Below, piece after piece: positions 1-8,668 of a stretch of 64,000 nucleotides of DNA. Positions within the stretch are counted from its first letter, which is position 1. The number at the start of each line of letters is the position of its first letter. The DNA is from Bradyrhizobium prioriisuperbiae (GTDB taxonomy: Bacteria; Pseudomonadota; Alphaproteobacteria; Rhizobiales; Xanthobacteraceae): contig NZ_CP135921.1 of assembly GCF_032397745.1 (NCBI RefSeq), forward strand, positions 4,886,501 to 4,950,500. The letters are read 5' to 3'. Under the pieces are notes generated by a model. That model was not told where the DNA came from, did not search any database, and saw only the letters and a program-made list of their open reading frames with translations. The position numbers and the translations under genes are program-made.

Positions 1-490
1 TGTAGATGTGCTGGCCGGAGCGGATGCAGATCTTGCCCTTCCATTTGGGATCGGCGAGCTCCTCATAGGTGATGGCATCCTGCTTCACGCGCTCCTTGGA
101 AGCGTAGATGACGCGGGCGCGCATCGAGATGCCGTGCCAGTGCTTGTCCGGATCACGATATTGCGCCGGCACCGTCTTCTCGATCACCGCGGAGTCGATC
201 GGCTGGGAGACGCCGGCCTGCACCGCATCGTCGATGCGGCCGATGTCGACGGTGATCAGAACGTCGGCCGGCGAGTCCTTGCCCTCGGCCTTCATGCGCT
301 GTTCCAGGCCCGAGCTTGCCGAGGTCACATTGACCTTGATGCCGCTCTCCTTGGTGAAGGCATCGAACAGCGGCTGCATCAGCTTGGTTTCGCGATAGGT
401 GTAGACATTCACCTCCTGGGCCCGCGCCTGCGATCCCAGCGAGATCAGGAGGGCGGCCGATGCTGCGGCGGCTGTGCGAAACCGGTTCAT
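1..490 (-). CDS. Fe(3+) ABC transporter substrate-binding protein (partial)
   Basis: Reading the minus strand from the ATG at 490 gives an open frame of about 163 residues that runs off the window. It opens with a signal peptide (MNRFRTAAAASAALLISLG, cleavage near ARAQ) followed by EVNVYTYRE, typical of the FutA/AfuA class of periplasmic iron-binding receptors, which deliver ferric iron to an inner-membrane ABC permease. The stretch GKDSPADVLITVDIGRI is also typical of the family. GGAG lies 6-9 bases before the ATG. The C-terminal half and any permease genes lie outside the window. Family is clear; the metal specificity is inferred. Confidence 0.88.
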   Translation of the reverse strand, partial: MNRFRTAAAASAALLISLGSQARAQEVNVYTYRETKLMQPLFDAFTKESGIKVNVTSASSGLEQRMKAEGKDSPADVLITVDIGRIDDAVQAGVSQPIDSAVIEKTVPAQYRDPDKHWHGISMRARVIYASKERVKQDAITYEELADPKWKGKICIRSGQHIY

Positions 491-700
491 GAGAGGCTCC
501 AATACGCTTCGATATGATGTCTCAAGAGGATCGGCTCTGCGCGCGATCGGGGTCCGGTGTAGCCCATTCAACAGGCCCGGCCTCTGCGGCGAAATGGCCG
601 CCAGACCATGATTTAGAATGATTCCAAAGACTTGCTGGGTTGGGGAGTTGTGGCGGTGCCAGCTCGCTGAAGTTGTCCCATGCACGGGCGATGTTTTGTC

Positions 701-730
701 GGCTCCCTCCCCCACAAGGAGGGAGGGAAC
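701..730. repeat. C-rich short interspersed repeat
   Basis: A GGCTCCCTCCCCC-ACAAGG-AGGGAGGG stretch with partial dyad symmetry. Related copies lie near 14497, 15972, 17418, 23125 and 23396, several at insertion-element borders. The rest of the 491-924 interval shows no convincing gene; the small frames there have no family signature. Confidence 0.6.
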
Positions 731-924
731 GATTCCGTGCGGTGTCGAGTCGATGTCGCTCAACGCGGCTCCAACTTTCGTCTTACGTCATCATCACCAC
801 GCGCTTGCGTCATGATGTGCCTGAAAGCTGCTCTGGCCCGTCCCTGATTTGCTTGTTACAAACCGTGCGTTGTCACTTCAACATACGCTGACCGCGCGCA
901 AGTCGCGGCAGTTGGGGGAAACCA

Positions 925-1947
925 ATGCTTTCACTTTTGAAGTCTGTCGCTTCGCGTCCCGCCTTCGTGCGTTCCGTTTCGCGCCGTGGCGCGGTCGGTC
1001 TGGTTGCGATGGGAGTTGCGGCCGTGCTGTCGGCAGGTGGCGCCGCGGCGCAGGATTATCCCACTCATCCGGTGCGCTGGGTGGTCGGTTATCCCGCGGG
1101 CGGAGCCACCGACATCCTGGCCCGCCTGATCGGGCAGCGGCTGTCGGAGCGGCTGGGCCAGCAGTTCGTGATCGAGAACAAGCCCGGCGCGGGCAACAAC
1201 ATCGGCACCGAAGCGGTGGTGAACGCGGAGCCGGATGGCTACACCATCCTGCTGGTCAATCCCGCCAATGCAATCAACGCCTCGCTCTATGCCAAGTTGA
1301 ACTTCAATTTCATCCGCGACATCGCGCCGGTGGCCGGCATCGCGCGGGTGCCCAATGTGATGATCGTGCCGAATGATTTCCCGGCCAAGACGGTCGCCGA
1401 ATTCATCGCCTATGCCAAGGCCAACCCCGGCAAGGTCAACATGGCCTCGTCGGGCAACGGAACTTCGATTCATCTCTCCGGTGAGTTGTTCAAGGCGATG
1501 ACCGGGATCGAGATGCAGCACGTGCCGTATCGTGGTTCGGCGCCGGCGATCACCGATATGCTGGGCAACCGCGTGCAGGTGATGTTCGACAACATGCCGT
1601 CCGCGATCTCGCACATCAAGGCGGGCAGCCTGCGGGCGCTGGCGGTGACCACCACGGATCGCTCGTCCGAACTGCCCGACGTTCCGACCGTCGGTGCTAC
1701 CGTCAAGGATTATGAGGCGAGTGCGTGGTTCGGCATCGGCATGCCGAAGAAGACGCCGAAGGCAATCATCGACAGGCTCAACAAGGAGGTCAACGCCATC
1801 CTTGCCGAGCCGGCGATGAAGACGCGCATTGCCGAACTCGGCGGCGTGATCCTGATTGGAACCCCGGACGATTTCGGCAAGATTGTCGCGGCCGAAACCG
1901 AGAAGTGGGAAAAGGTCGTCAAGTTCGCCGGCGCGAAGGTGGAGTAG
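925..1947 (+). CDS. Tripartite tricarboxylate transporter receptor (Bug family)
   Basis: A 340-residue periplasmic solute-binding protein of the Bug/TctC family, which captures small carboxylates or related metabolites for TctAB-type permeases or signalling. A signal segment ends near residue 43 (GGAAAQ). It is followed by YPTHPVRWVVGYPAGGATD, the family's first ligand loop, and later KPGAGNNIGTEAVVNAEPDGYT and HVPYRGSAPAITDMLGNRVQ, all hallmark Bug motifs. Length is normal. GGGGGA precedes the ATG. No tctA or tctB gene is adjacent, which is usual for orphan Bug receptors; the ligand cannot be told from sequence. Confidence 0.95.
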   Translation: MLSLLKSVASRPAFVRSVSRRGAVGLVAMGVAAVLSAGGAAAQDYPTHPVRWVVGYPAGGATDILARLIGQRLSERLGQQFVIENKPGAGNNIGTEAVVNAEPDGYTILLVNPANAINASLYAKLNFNFIRDIAPVAGIARVPNVMIVPNDFPAKTVAEFIAYAKANPGKVNMASSGNGTSIHLSGELFKAMTGIEMQHVPYRGSAPAITDMLGNRVQVMFDNMPSAISHIKAGSLRALAVTTTDRSSELPDVPTVGATVKDYEASAWFGIGMPKKTPKAIIDRLNKEVNAILAEPAMKTRIAELGGVILIGTPDDFGKIVAAETEKWEKVVKFAGAKVE

Positions 1948-2106
1948 CGGCGCGTCTTGGAACCGCGCACTGTTGCAGCCGGACAACGTCGGAATTGTTC
2001 CTGCTCTGGAACCGCTGATTCAGGATCAGTGATTCCCTGGGCTCTTGTTACGCTGGTGGTCCGGGGCAGGGGGAGCATCTCAGCACGGATCAATATTGAT
2101 CCCGGA

Positions 2107-2137
2107 GGCCGTTGGACGATCGTTCGACGGCCTTTTT
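2107..2137 (+). terminator. Intrinsic terminator downstream of the Bug gene
   Basis: GGCCGT and ACGGCC arms flank a core that is itself nearly self-complementary around ACGATCGT, followed by TTTTT at 2133-2137. It lies 160 bp past the Bug stop codon. Confidence 0.7.
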
Positions 2138-2255
2138 CACGACAAGCCGATTTCGCGTTCCACCAATTGCGGGAGAGATGCTGACGCTGATGAAACCTCA
2201 GCGGCGTGACGTGGTTGATGCGTTAGCCGTGGTTGCCTGCTTCGGGAGCCGGACG

Positions 2256-2483
2256 ATGATCTCTAACGGTTTTGATCAAGCCGCCATCACCAATATGGGC
2301 ATCGCGCTGGAGCGCGCTTGCCGCGATCTGCCCCTTGCTTCACGGACGCCAGGCGATCGCCAGTTCATCGCCAAGAGGATCCTTGCCTATGCGGGCCGTG
2401 GCAACACGCGGGTGGGGGATCTCACGGTGGTCGGCCGCGACGCCGCGGATGAGTTGCTGTCGCAATCCAGCGAGATCGCCTGA
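2256..2483 (+). CDS. Small conserved protein, paralogue of the 10076-10303 gene
   Basis: A 75-residue soluble protein of unknown function. I chose the ATG at 2256 because GGGAG lies 7 bases upstream and because the product then has the same length and register as the gene at 10076. Both share an N-terminal MI-x2-FD, then NM-x-IALER-x-CRD, then a basic helix ending in R-I-LA, and a C-terminal AADELL/AVDELF. The pattern is compact and helical. A longer frame from 2112 is possible but lacks a good ribosome site and would begin inside the upstream terminator. Confidence 0.6.
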   Translation: MISNGFDQAAITNMGIALERACRDLPLASRTPGDRQFIAKRILAYAGRGNTRVGDLTVVGRDAADELLSQSSEIA

Positions 2484-2563
2484 GACGCGATCCGCGTTCG
2501 GTCGCTTCCGTGGACGGACAGGCCGGAGTGCTTCTCGCTGCCGTAGCCGGCCGATGCGGTGTG

Positions 2564-2869
2564 TCATGCCGCGATGCGCCGCTCAAAGCCGGCGATCGCC
2601 TTGTTCGCCAGCCGCAGTGCATTGCGCTCGCCGTCCACGATCAGGCGCGAGATCTCCTCCGACAGCAGCAGATGGCAGCCGTCGGGATCGTCGATCCGGC
2701 CGGACTGGCTCAGATAATTCCACGCGATATTGTAGGATTCCTCCACAAGCCGGGCGGCGGAATCCGCATCGATGAGTGCGACGATCATGACGGGGCAACG
2801 CGGTTGCGTGTGGCGGTGTTCCCGCATCGCAGGCCGTTTTGGCCGCATACGCTTCGCGGTTCCCATCAC
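2564..2869 (-). CDS. Hypothetical protein, helical
   Basis: 101 residues if read from 2869; the conserved-looking part begins at an internal MIVALIDADSAARLVEE, so the true start may be that methionine or the MREH methionine. It contains an acidic/aliphatic helix pattern (LLLSEEISRLIVDGERNALR) and no cysteine cluster or signal peptide. No function is recognised. It is convergent with the 2256 gene. Confidence 0.55.
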   Translation of the reverse strand: MMGTAKRMRPKRPAMREHRHTQPRCPVMIVALIDADSAARLVEESYNIAWNYLSQSGRIDDPDGCHLLLSEEISRLIVDGERNALRLANKAIAGFERRIAA

Positions 2870-2912
2870 CAGGAATGATGCGAATCTTTCGATGTCGTCG
2901 CAAAGATGATCG

Positions 2913-3377
2913 TCAAGGCGTGGTCGGCGCGTTCAAACCGTCGTCGTAGATCTTGATCCGCGGCAGCGCGACCTTGACCATGCTCTCGGTGGCGGCTTCC
3001 ACGGCATCGACCACCGCGCTGCGGGTGTTGGCCTTGGCGCCGCCGGTGAATTTCGTGCTCACCATCTTCTCACCCTTCTTCTTGTCCTTGGTGAGCTCTC
3101 TGGGATAGTGCACGACGATGCCTTCCAGGTTGCATTGCAGATCAGCGCCGTCCGGCTTGACGCTGACCAGGGTGATGATGATCACATAACCCTTGAGGGC
3201 CTTCAGCGCCTTGGCGTCGGTCGGCTTGGTGCTGGTGAAGTCGTTGGACTTGCCGATCCCGGCCCGTATCGCCCGCTGGATCGCGGCTTCGGCTTTATCG
3301 GCATCGCCCTGCGCCAATGTCGCGACATAGATCTTGTTGTTGCGGTCGGAATTGTCGGTCTCGATGAAGATCGGCAT
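2913..3377 (-). CDS. Hypothetical protein
   Basis: A 154-residue soluble protein beginning MPIFIETDN, with GAGGAGG just upstream as a strong ribosome site. It is lysine-rich in the middle (ELTKDKKKGEKMV) and ends in a beta-like IKIYDDG stretch. There is no signal peptide and no motif I can assign. It follows the TAXI receptor gene on the same strand at a 91-bp gap and could share its transcript. Confidence 0.6.
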   Translation of the reverse strand: MPIFIETDNSDRNNKIYVATLAQGDADKAEAAIQRAIRAGIGKSNDFTSTKPTDAKALKALKGYVIIITLVSVKPDGADLQCNLEGIVVHYPRELTKDKKKGEKMVSTKFTGGAKANTRSAVVDAVEAATESMVKVALPRIKIYDDGLNAPTTP

Positions 3378-3468
3378 GGGACCTCCTCGCGAGGCCCTGA
3401 TTCAGACCCCTGGTCTTATGGGTCGTGCGGCTGCGTCCGCGGGTTCATCAGGTTCGAATGATGCGGGA

Positions 3469-4851
3469 TCAGCGCGCCCGCAGCCGCAGACGGTCGGTTG
3501 CATGGCCCTCGATCAACACGCGCCGGTCGACCACTGCATGGTGAAACTGCTCCATCACAAGGCCGAACGCGGACAGGCCGCCGGCCTCGATCGCGCCGTC
3601 GTCGTAGCAGTCGAGCGTCTCGCGCAGGATCTCGTCCACCTCATGCTGCATCGCTGCGAGCTCCTCCACGCTGTCCGCCTGCCGCACCTTGGAGATCGCG
3701 TCCAGCAGTTTGTCGCGATGCTGCGTGTTGCGTTCGCGCTCCGCTCGCCGCCAGGTGTGGCGCAGCCAGGCGCCGGCCGAGCCGAAGCCCGACAGCAGCA
3801 GCACCGCGGCCCAGATGTAATCGCTGTACTTCTCCAGGAAGGTGCGTTCGGTGCCGTCGATGAAAGCGGCCGCGCCCGGGTGGGCCGGCAATGCGGCGTC
3901 CTTGTCGGTATCGGGCTTGGCGATTTTCGCAGCACTGGGCATGTCGCGCGCAAGCTGCGGCCGCACCGCGAACAACTGCCGGACAAAGCTGCCGACGGTG
4001 GTGTCCGACAGCGTGCTCGGCGCGATGATCAGGTGGTTGATGCCGACCGTCTCGATCTTGTCCCCGGGCCGCGCCGGCGAGGAGTTGAAGCTGCTGCCGG
4101 CGATCTCCTCGGATTCGTACAGCGGATGCCGCTGCGCGATCGCTTCCGACACATCGACGGGGAGAAAGCGCGGCTCGCCCCGGGCGCGCGCGGTGGCCGC
4201 AATCGCCTCCGTGACGACCTTGCTGTCCAGCGGGCCGACCGTCATGAACGCATCGATTTGCGGATTGCTTGCAAGCTCATTGATCTGGTCGGCGCCGAAC
4301 TGAGTGATCTCGACCTTTTTGGGATCGACGCCGGACTCCGCGAGGATGACGCGAAGCAGAACGACATTGGCCTCCGAGCGCCCGATCACGCCGACACGGC
4401 GGCCTGCGAGGTCGGCGATCTCCTTGATCCTGTTTTTTGGCGCCGCCGACTTTCGCGCGCCGTCGGTGCGAACGCCGGGCGCCGACCACAGCACCACCAG
4501 ATTGCGCCGCACGATGGCGACGGATTGCGCATCGGCCGGCATCGCGAGGTCGCCACGCGCCACCGCAAGATCGGCTTTGGAGGCCGTGAGTTGCGCGATG
4601 CTCTCCGCCGCGCCGCCGGTCGTGACCGGCACGAGGCGCACCGCGCTGCCGTCGCGCGTGAACGATTGCGCCAGCGCCTGGATCAGCTTGTGATCGTCAC
4701 TGCCCGCGGGGCCGACGGCGATGCGCAACGCCACCGGCCGCAGCGCGATGAACAAGAGGCCGACGGCGACAGCGAACAACAATAGCCCGGCGGCGAGCGC
4801 CGGGAGCGCGGAGGTCTTGCCGTTGCGTCGCCGGGGCGGCAGGTCGGTCAC
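3469..4851 (-). CDS. TAXI-family TRAP transporter solute receptor
   Basis: 460 residues. An N-terminal membrane or uncleaved signal segment (about residues 16-38) precedes RIAVGPAGSDDHKLIQALA, the start of a TAXI/NMT1-like binding fold, with GRRVGVIGRSEANVVLLRVI and QFGADQINELASNPQIDAFMT further in. The receptor is longer than usual because of a C-terminal extension with a second membrane helix (about 345-368) and a charged coiled-coil-like tail. That layout suggests a membrane-anchored receptor or sensor rather than a free periplasmic protein. No fused DctQM membrane gene is adjacent. Confidence 0.85.
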   Translation of the reverse strand: MTDLPPRRRNGKTSALPALAAGLLLFAVAVGLLFIALRPVALRIAVGPAGSDDHKLIQALAQSFTRDGSAVRLVPVTTGGAAESIAQLTASKADLAVARGDLAMPADAQSVAIVRRNLVVLWSAPGVRTDGARKSAAPKNRIKEIADLAGRRVGVIGRSEANVVLLRVILAESGVDPKKVEITQFGADQINELASNPQIDAFMTVGPLDSKVVTEAIAATARARGEPRFLPVDVSEAIAQRHPLYESEEIAGSSFNSSPARPGDKIETVGINHLIIAPSTLSDTTVGSFVRQLFAVRPQLARDMPSAAKIAKPDTDKDAALPAHPGAAAFIDGTERTFLEKYSDYIWAAVLLLSGFGSAGAWLRHTWRRAERERNTQHRDKLLDAISKVRQADSVEELAAMQHEVDEILRETLDCYDDGAIEAGGLSAFGLVMEQFHHAVVDRRVLIEGHATDRLRLRAR

Positions 4852-5192
4852 GGGTGTCGCTGAACTGGAGCGGGTGCATTGCGCGGCGAGCCTATCCGAA
4901 AATGCCGGCGACCGGTACGGGTCTTCAGAACGACGGCGTCAAACCAGGCCGCCGAAATTGTGTCGCAACATGTCTTGTGTGACCGTTGTGCGACGGATGG
5001 CAGATCGTCGCATCGGGCATCGCGGGATACGGCGCGACGTTTGCGCTGCCCGCCGCCTGCGATCGGCGATGCCGCGGGGTGGAAAAATCCGCCGATTGCG
5101 ATGTGCGGATCATCGCTGTCCCGGAACGAACCTCCGGGGAGCGCGAGCGGCTGCTCGCCGAGCGAAACCGCGAAGCATGACGCAAACGCGCC
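4852..5192. other. Intergenic region without a recognisable gene
   Basis: 341 bp between two minus-strand genes. Several frames are open, but all are arginine-rich products of high-G+C shadow frames without a ribosome site or family signature. Confidence 0.5.
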
Positions 5193-5456
5193 TCAGGTCT
5201 GCACGACGTCGCCGAACACGTTGCGGAGCGCCTTGGCTTCCTCGATGTCCTGGCAGAACATCGCGGTGGTCCTGAGCGATGCGCCGTCGGTCTTCAGGGC
5301 CCATTCGCCCTTGATGACGAACTTGTCGGCGGCGTCGCCGATCAGGCCGTACACCACCTCATGAGTGCGGAAGATGCACCGAACAACTTCGCCGGCGTTT
5401 TCGGCGTGCGCGATGCGATCTCTGTTGTCCTCTGCGGCTTTGCGAAGGTCGGTCAT
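5193..5456 (-). CDS. Hypothetical protein
   Basis: An 87-residue soluble protein starting MTDLRKAAEDNRDRIA, with an amphipathic N-terminal helix and a mixed core (VVRCIFRTHEVVYGLIGDAADKFVIKGEW). Two cysteines are present (residues 27 and 68), with no known metal-binding spacing. Codon use and composition look genuine. No function assigned. Confidence 0.55.
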   Translation of the reverse strand: MTDLRKAAEDNRDRIAHAENAGEVVRCIFRTHEVVYGLIGDAADKFVIKGEWALKTDGASLRTTAMFCQDIEEAKALRNVFGDVVQT

Positions 5457-5923
5457 GTCAGTCCTGCCAAAAAGGCCCGAAGCCCAATGCTTGCGAGTTC
5501 AGGGGCATGCGAGTTCAGATCGAGGGGATGTTGTCGCCGCATCCCACGTGATCCTCGCCAGATACAGCAACGCCACGGCGCTGCAAGCCTGCCGGCCGGC
5601 GGCTCAGCTATGCAGAACGCTGCCTTGGCAAGTTCGCTTTTCTCGTTCCGTTCGGCTTGTGGAACAAACATCGCCTTGCGATCACAGATCGCGGAGAACG
5701 TCGTCCTGATCGATCGGTGTGCAGACCACGCGGCATGTGCCGCGCAGATGTCCACTGCCGGTTGCATCCGGCACAGCTCGCCATATCGGAAACGAAGCGA
5801 TCGACGCCCCAGGGGCGCGGCATCATGAGGGAGAGAGTCCAGCCGCCGGCGCATCGTGCAGGCCGGGGCCGTTTCACCGGCTGAACCGAGCGGGGACTCA
5901 ACTTTGGGTAGATCCGGCTCGCG
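5457..5923. other. Intergenic region without a supported gene
   Basis: 467 bp. The longest frame (minus strand, 133 codons) is rich in Cys, Arg and Trp and looks like a shadow frame. No palindrome or terminator stands out. Confidence 0.4.
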
Positions 5924-6061
5924 TCAGATCCAGCCCCAGGCCATCAGCACCAGCGCCACGAGCAGACCGAGGCCGCCAAACAGCAGGAATGTTTGCAGCG
6001 TATCGTCCTCGTTGATAGCGGGCCACAAGGCGCGCTTGAATGCTCTAGCAACGGCAGCCAC
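5924..6061 (-). CDS. Small single-helix membrane protein
   Basis: A 45-residue frame beginning with GTG at 6061, GGAG five bases upstream. The product has a short basic N-terminus (MAAVARAFKRALWP), an acidic break (NEDD) and one strongly hydrophobic helix ending in a Trp-rich tail (MAWGWI). This matches the many one-helix inner-membrane miniproteins of this bacterial group. Function unknown. Confidence 0.5.
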   Translation of the reverse strand: MAAVARAFKRALWPAINEDDTLQTFLLFGGLGLLVALVLMAWGWI

Positions 6062-6297
6062 GGGGGTCTCCAGTCATTGATCTCCACAGGATACGTCCGC
6101 GCCGGCCGATAAAGGTTCAAACCTAAATCATTAAAGGCGTGGGGCCCGCAGGCCGCCGCGCGGCATTTACGTACCCTTTTGGGGCTGGGCGGGGAATTTC
6201 CAGCCATCTTCGTTTCTGATTATTGCTGAAAAGGTACGGCCCCCCCGGCGGGAACGGCGTTAGCATTTGGCTGATTTTCTCAAGCTTGGGGGAGCAC

Positions 6298-7137
6298 ATG
6301 AAGTCATTCCTGATTGGAAGTCTGGCGATTCTCGCACTCGCGGCTGGCGGGGCGGCGAACGCGGCCGATTTGCCGATGAAGGCCGTGCCGCTGCCGCCGC
6401 CCGTGCCGGTCTTCAGCTGGACCGGCTTCTACATCGGCGCCCATGTGGGCGGGCACTGGGGCGAGGACAAGCTTGCCGCCGAGCCGCTGAATCCCGCCGT
6501 GTTCGGAGGTCCGGCAACAACCGCAGAATTCCTTGCGATCACCTCGGGAAAACTGAAACCGCAGGGTTTCGCCGGCGGCGGCCAGATCGGCTATAACTGG
6601 CAGGTCAGCAATTGGGTGCTCGGCCTTGCGGCCGACGCCGCCTAGCTCGACGGCAAGGCGTCCCGCACCGTGCCCTTCACCGGCGCCGTCAACATCAACC
6701 CCGGCGACATCATGACCAACGCGACCAACGCCACGTGGTTGTCGACCGTGCGCGGCCGGGTCGGCATGACCTTCGACCGCCTGCTGGTCTACGCCACTGG
6801 CGGTGTCGCGTTCGGCGAGATCAAGACCACCGACACGTTCTGCGTGGGCGGCTGCCCGGCCACGCCGGACGTGTTCTCCTCGGTCAGCGCCAGCACCACG
6901 CGGGTCGGCTGGACCGCCGGCGCCGGCCTGGAATATGCGCTGAGCAGCAACTGGTCGGTGAAGGCCGAATATCTCCATGTCGATCTCGGCTCGTTCAACA
7001 CCACCATCCCGGCCTGTGCGCTCTGCGTGGCCCAGAACCTCGCATCCGAAGTCGTGGTGCACCACAAATACACCGACAACATCGCGCGTTTCGGCGTCAA
7101 CTACCGCTTCGGCGGGCCGGTGGTCGCGCGCTACTGA
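6298..7137 (+). pseudogene. Omp31-like outer-membrane beta-barrel, interrupted by an amber codon
   Basis: From the ATG at 6298 (GGGGGAG just upstream) the frame encodes a signal peptide (AANAADLPMK), the proline-rich linker and FSWTGFYIGAHVGGHWGED. It meets TAG at 6643-6645 (codon 116) and continues in the same frame to 7137 with RVGMTFDRLLVYATGG, AGLEYALSSNWSVKAEYLHVD and the terminal RFGGPVVARY. The full 279-codon frame is the normal length for an Omp31-type porin-family protein. Only one nonsense codon disrupts it, so the loss is recent, or read-through, or a sequencing error. The C-terminus matches that of the gene at 11042. Confidence 0.85.
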
Positions 7138-7257
7138 CGTGATGTTTTAAGACCAATGGGGGCTGTGGACGCTCCGCGCACCGAGGGGACCGGTGTGCGG
7201 AGCGCTCTGCATTTGGGGGGCGAGGTAGGCGCTAGAATATAATGAGTTGATTCAACT

Positions 7258-7379
7258 CCGTCATCCTGAGGTGCGAGCCTTGCGGTGCACTTGCACCGCT
7301 GGGCGAGCCTCGAAGGATGGACGGCCCGGGCCGTCGTCCTTCGAGGGCCGCGCTGCGCACGGCCACCTCAGGATGACGG
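7258..7379. repeat. Long palindromic intergenic repeat
   Basis: A 122-bp element bounded by CCGTCATCCTGAGGT and its complement ACCTCAGGATGACGG, with inner complementary segments around CCTCGAAGGA/TCCTTCGAGG. The same family occurs at 23211-23349. It would fold into one long hairpin. It sits between the convergent Omp31-like pseudogene and the GrlR-like gene. Confidence 0.85.
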
Positions 7380-7408
7380 ATTAGTTGATCGAACGATATC
7401 TCTCATAG

Positions 7409-8167
7409 CTACGCCGGCCGCATCAGCTTGAGATCCGCGGTGAGGCGAATGCTGCGTTTGCCGATCAGGGCGGCGGCTTCCAGCGTGGCGCCGTGCGGAT
7501 CGAAGGTGCCGGAAAAGCCGATGCCGACCTCGTGGCCGCCGAACACAGGATGCGCCTCTTTCGCCGGCGTATGCTCCTGGTTGACGATGCCGCCTTTCCA
7601 TTTGCCGCCGGCGCTGGTGTAGCTGCCGAGATAATAGAAGAACGCATCGCCGCCGAGGATGCAGCCGTCATGGAGCAGCATCACGCCCGTCAGCGCACCG
7701 TCCACGCCGTCGAGCGCCTTGAGATGGATGGAATAGAGACCGCTGACGAGCTTGTTGCCGACATCCGGAGCGCTCTGTGGCGAGGACGACGTGTCCGCGG
7801 CCGGCAATTCCTCATCGTCCAGCCGCGTCATCACCGATCGGAACACAGCGCCGGGCATCTGCGGCGAGCCGCCCTGGAAATGAAAGGCGTCGCCGACGGC
7901 GCGGCCGCGGGCGTTGATCTCGGCGATATCGGAGCCCAGGAGCGAGATGTGGTTGGGATCGAGGTTATGGCGATGGCTGGTGATGCGGGTAATCGTCTCG
8001 CCGCCGGCCTCGTGATAGCTGCCGTAGTGCGCGAAGCCGGAATTGCCGCCCAGCATCTGGCCGGCATGAACGTACATCACGCTGCGCCCGACGGCCGCGT
8101 CCACCGAAAACTCGACCTTGTAAAATCCCTCGCGCAACGACGGCTTGTCCCACCCAGCAGACGGCAT
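7409..8167 (-). CDS. GrlR-like protein with two repeated domains
   Basis: 252 residues from the ATG at 8167. Two copies of a GrlR-like fold are visible. The first (about 10-130) runs EGFYKVEFS, LGGNSGFAHYGSYHEAGGE, then MTRLDDEE; the second (about 145-252) runs SGLYSIHLKALDG, LGGDAFFYYLGSYTSAGGKWKG, then IRLTADLKLM. GrlR was described as a small beta-barrel repressor of type III secretion in enteric pathogens, but relatives are widespread and mostly uncharacterised. There is no GrlA partner or secretion cluster here. The longer frame to 8356 runs back into a repeat and is not the start. Confidence 0.7.
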   Translation of the reverse strand: MPSAGWDKPSLREGFYKVEFSVDAAVGRSVMYVHAGQMLGGNSGFAHYGSYHEAGGETITRITSHRHNLDPNHISLLGSDIAEINARGRAVGDAFHFQGGSPQMPGAVFRSVMTRLDDEELPAADTSSSPQSAPDVGNKLVSGLYSIHLKALDGVDGALTGVMLLHDGCILGGDAFFYYLGSYTSAGGKWKGGIVNQEHTPAKEAHPVFGGHEVGIGFSGTFDPHGATLEAAALIGKRSIRLTADLKLMRPA

Positions 8168-8222
8168 CTTAAAGCATGATCCGGACAAGTGAATACCGGT
8201 TTTTCTTGCGACAAACGCGAGG
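8168..8222. repeat. Rhizobial AGCATGATCCGG-type intergenic repeat
   Basis: The stretch AAAGCATGATCCGGACAAGTG followed by ACCGGTTTTTC matches the common palindromic repeat of Rhizobiales that contains ACCGGTTTTCC. It lies directly upstream of the GrlR-like gene. Assigned from pattern memory; borders are approximate. Confidence 0.5.
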
Positions 8223-8333
8223 CGTTTGCGCCGGGAATGTACGGCAGTATCGCAGGCACGCGTAGCGCAGGCACACGCCCGCCGTTTTTCGCGAAACAGG
8301 ATCTCGGATATCAGGCCGTCAGCCGGTCCGCTC

Positions 8334-8588
8334 TCAAAACGAATCCGCCAGCGCAATCTCCGCCTTCAGCGCGGCGATGCGCACGTCGGCTTCGTCGCGG
8401 CTGAGGTTGGCGGCGAACTGCTTGGGCTGATAGGCCTCGATGCTCAGGCTGCGCAGGGTCGCGGCCTGGGTCCGTGTCATCGGCTGGGTGATCTGGTCGG
8501 GCAACGTGATTGCAATGCGCTCCATCGCAATCACGTTCATCGCAACGCTAGTCACCGCAACGCCATTCATCACAACACTGCTCATCAC
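8334..8588 (-). CDS. DUF3072 family protein with an N-terminal pentapeptide repeat
   Basis: 84 residues. The C-terminal part (PMTRTQAATLRSLSIEAYQ to the end) matches DUF3072, a short helical domain of unknown role. The first 27 residues are a five-residue repeat (NGVAV, TSVAM, NVIAM, ERIAI) created by a 15-bp DNA tandem repeat at 8521-8595, so the annotated start is uncertain: it could be the first methionine or one near residue 36. The gene is divergent from dinB across about 80 bp holding a LexA box, so it may also be SOS-controlled. Confidence 0.75.
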   Translation of the reverse strand: MMSSVVMNGVAVTSVAMNVIAMERIAITLPDQITQPMTRTQAATLRSLSIEAYQPKQFAANLSRDEADVRIAALKAEIALADSF

Positions 8589-8595
8589 AACTCTC
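8521..8595. repeat. 15-bp tandem repeat, five units
   Basis: Five imperfect 15-bp units of the form YTCATCRCAACNCT. The period keeps the reading frame, so copy-number change would lengthen or shorten the DUF3072 N-terminus in five-residue steps. Confidence 0.75.
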
Positions 8596-8644
8596 CGAAA
8601 CCTGTGGTTTTCGCCGTTTCCGGGCCATCTCTGGCTTGCATTTT

Positions 8645-8659
8645 GTTCTCTATTTGTTC
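8645..8659. promoter_or_regulatory. LexA (SOS) box upstream of dinB
   Basis: GTTC-TCTATTT-GTTC, an exact match to the alphaproteobacterial LexA operator GTTC-N7-GTTC. It ends 9 bp before the ATG chosen for dinB and excludes the earlier in-frame ATG at 8636 as a start. Confidence 0.8.
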
Positions 8660-8668
8660 TTATATGGC

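Noticed and set aside
5453..5854. 133-codon minus-strand frame
   Set aside because: Cys/Arg/Trp-rich, no ribosome site and overlapping the start of the 5193-5456 gene.
8636..8668. Upstream ATG start for dinB
   Set aside because: It lies upstream of the LexA box, which would then be inside the coding region. The ATG at 8669 fits DinB proteins better.
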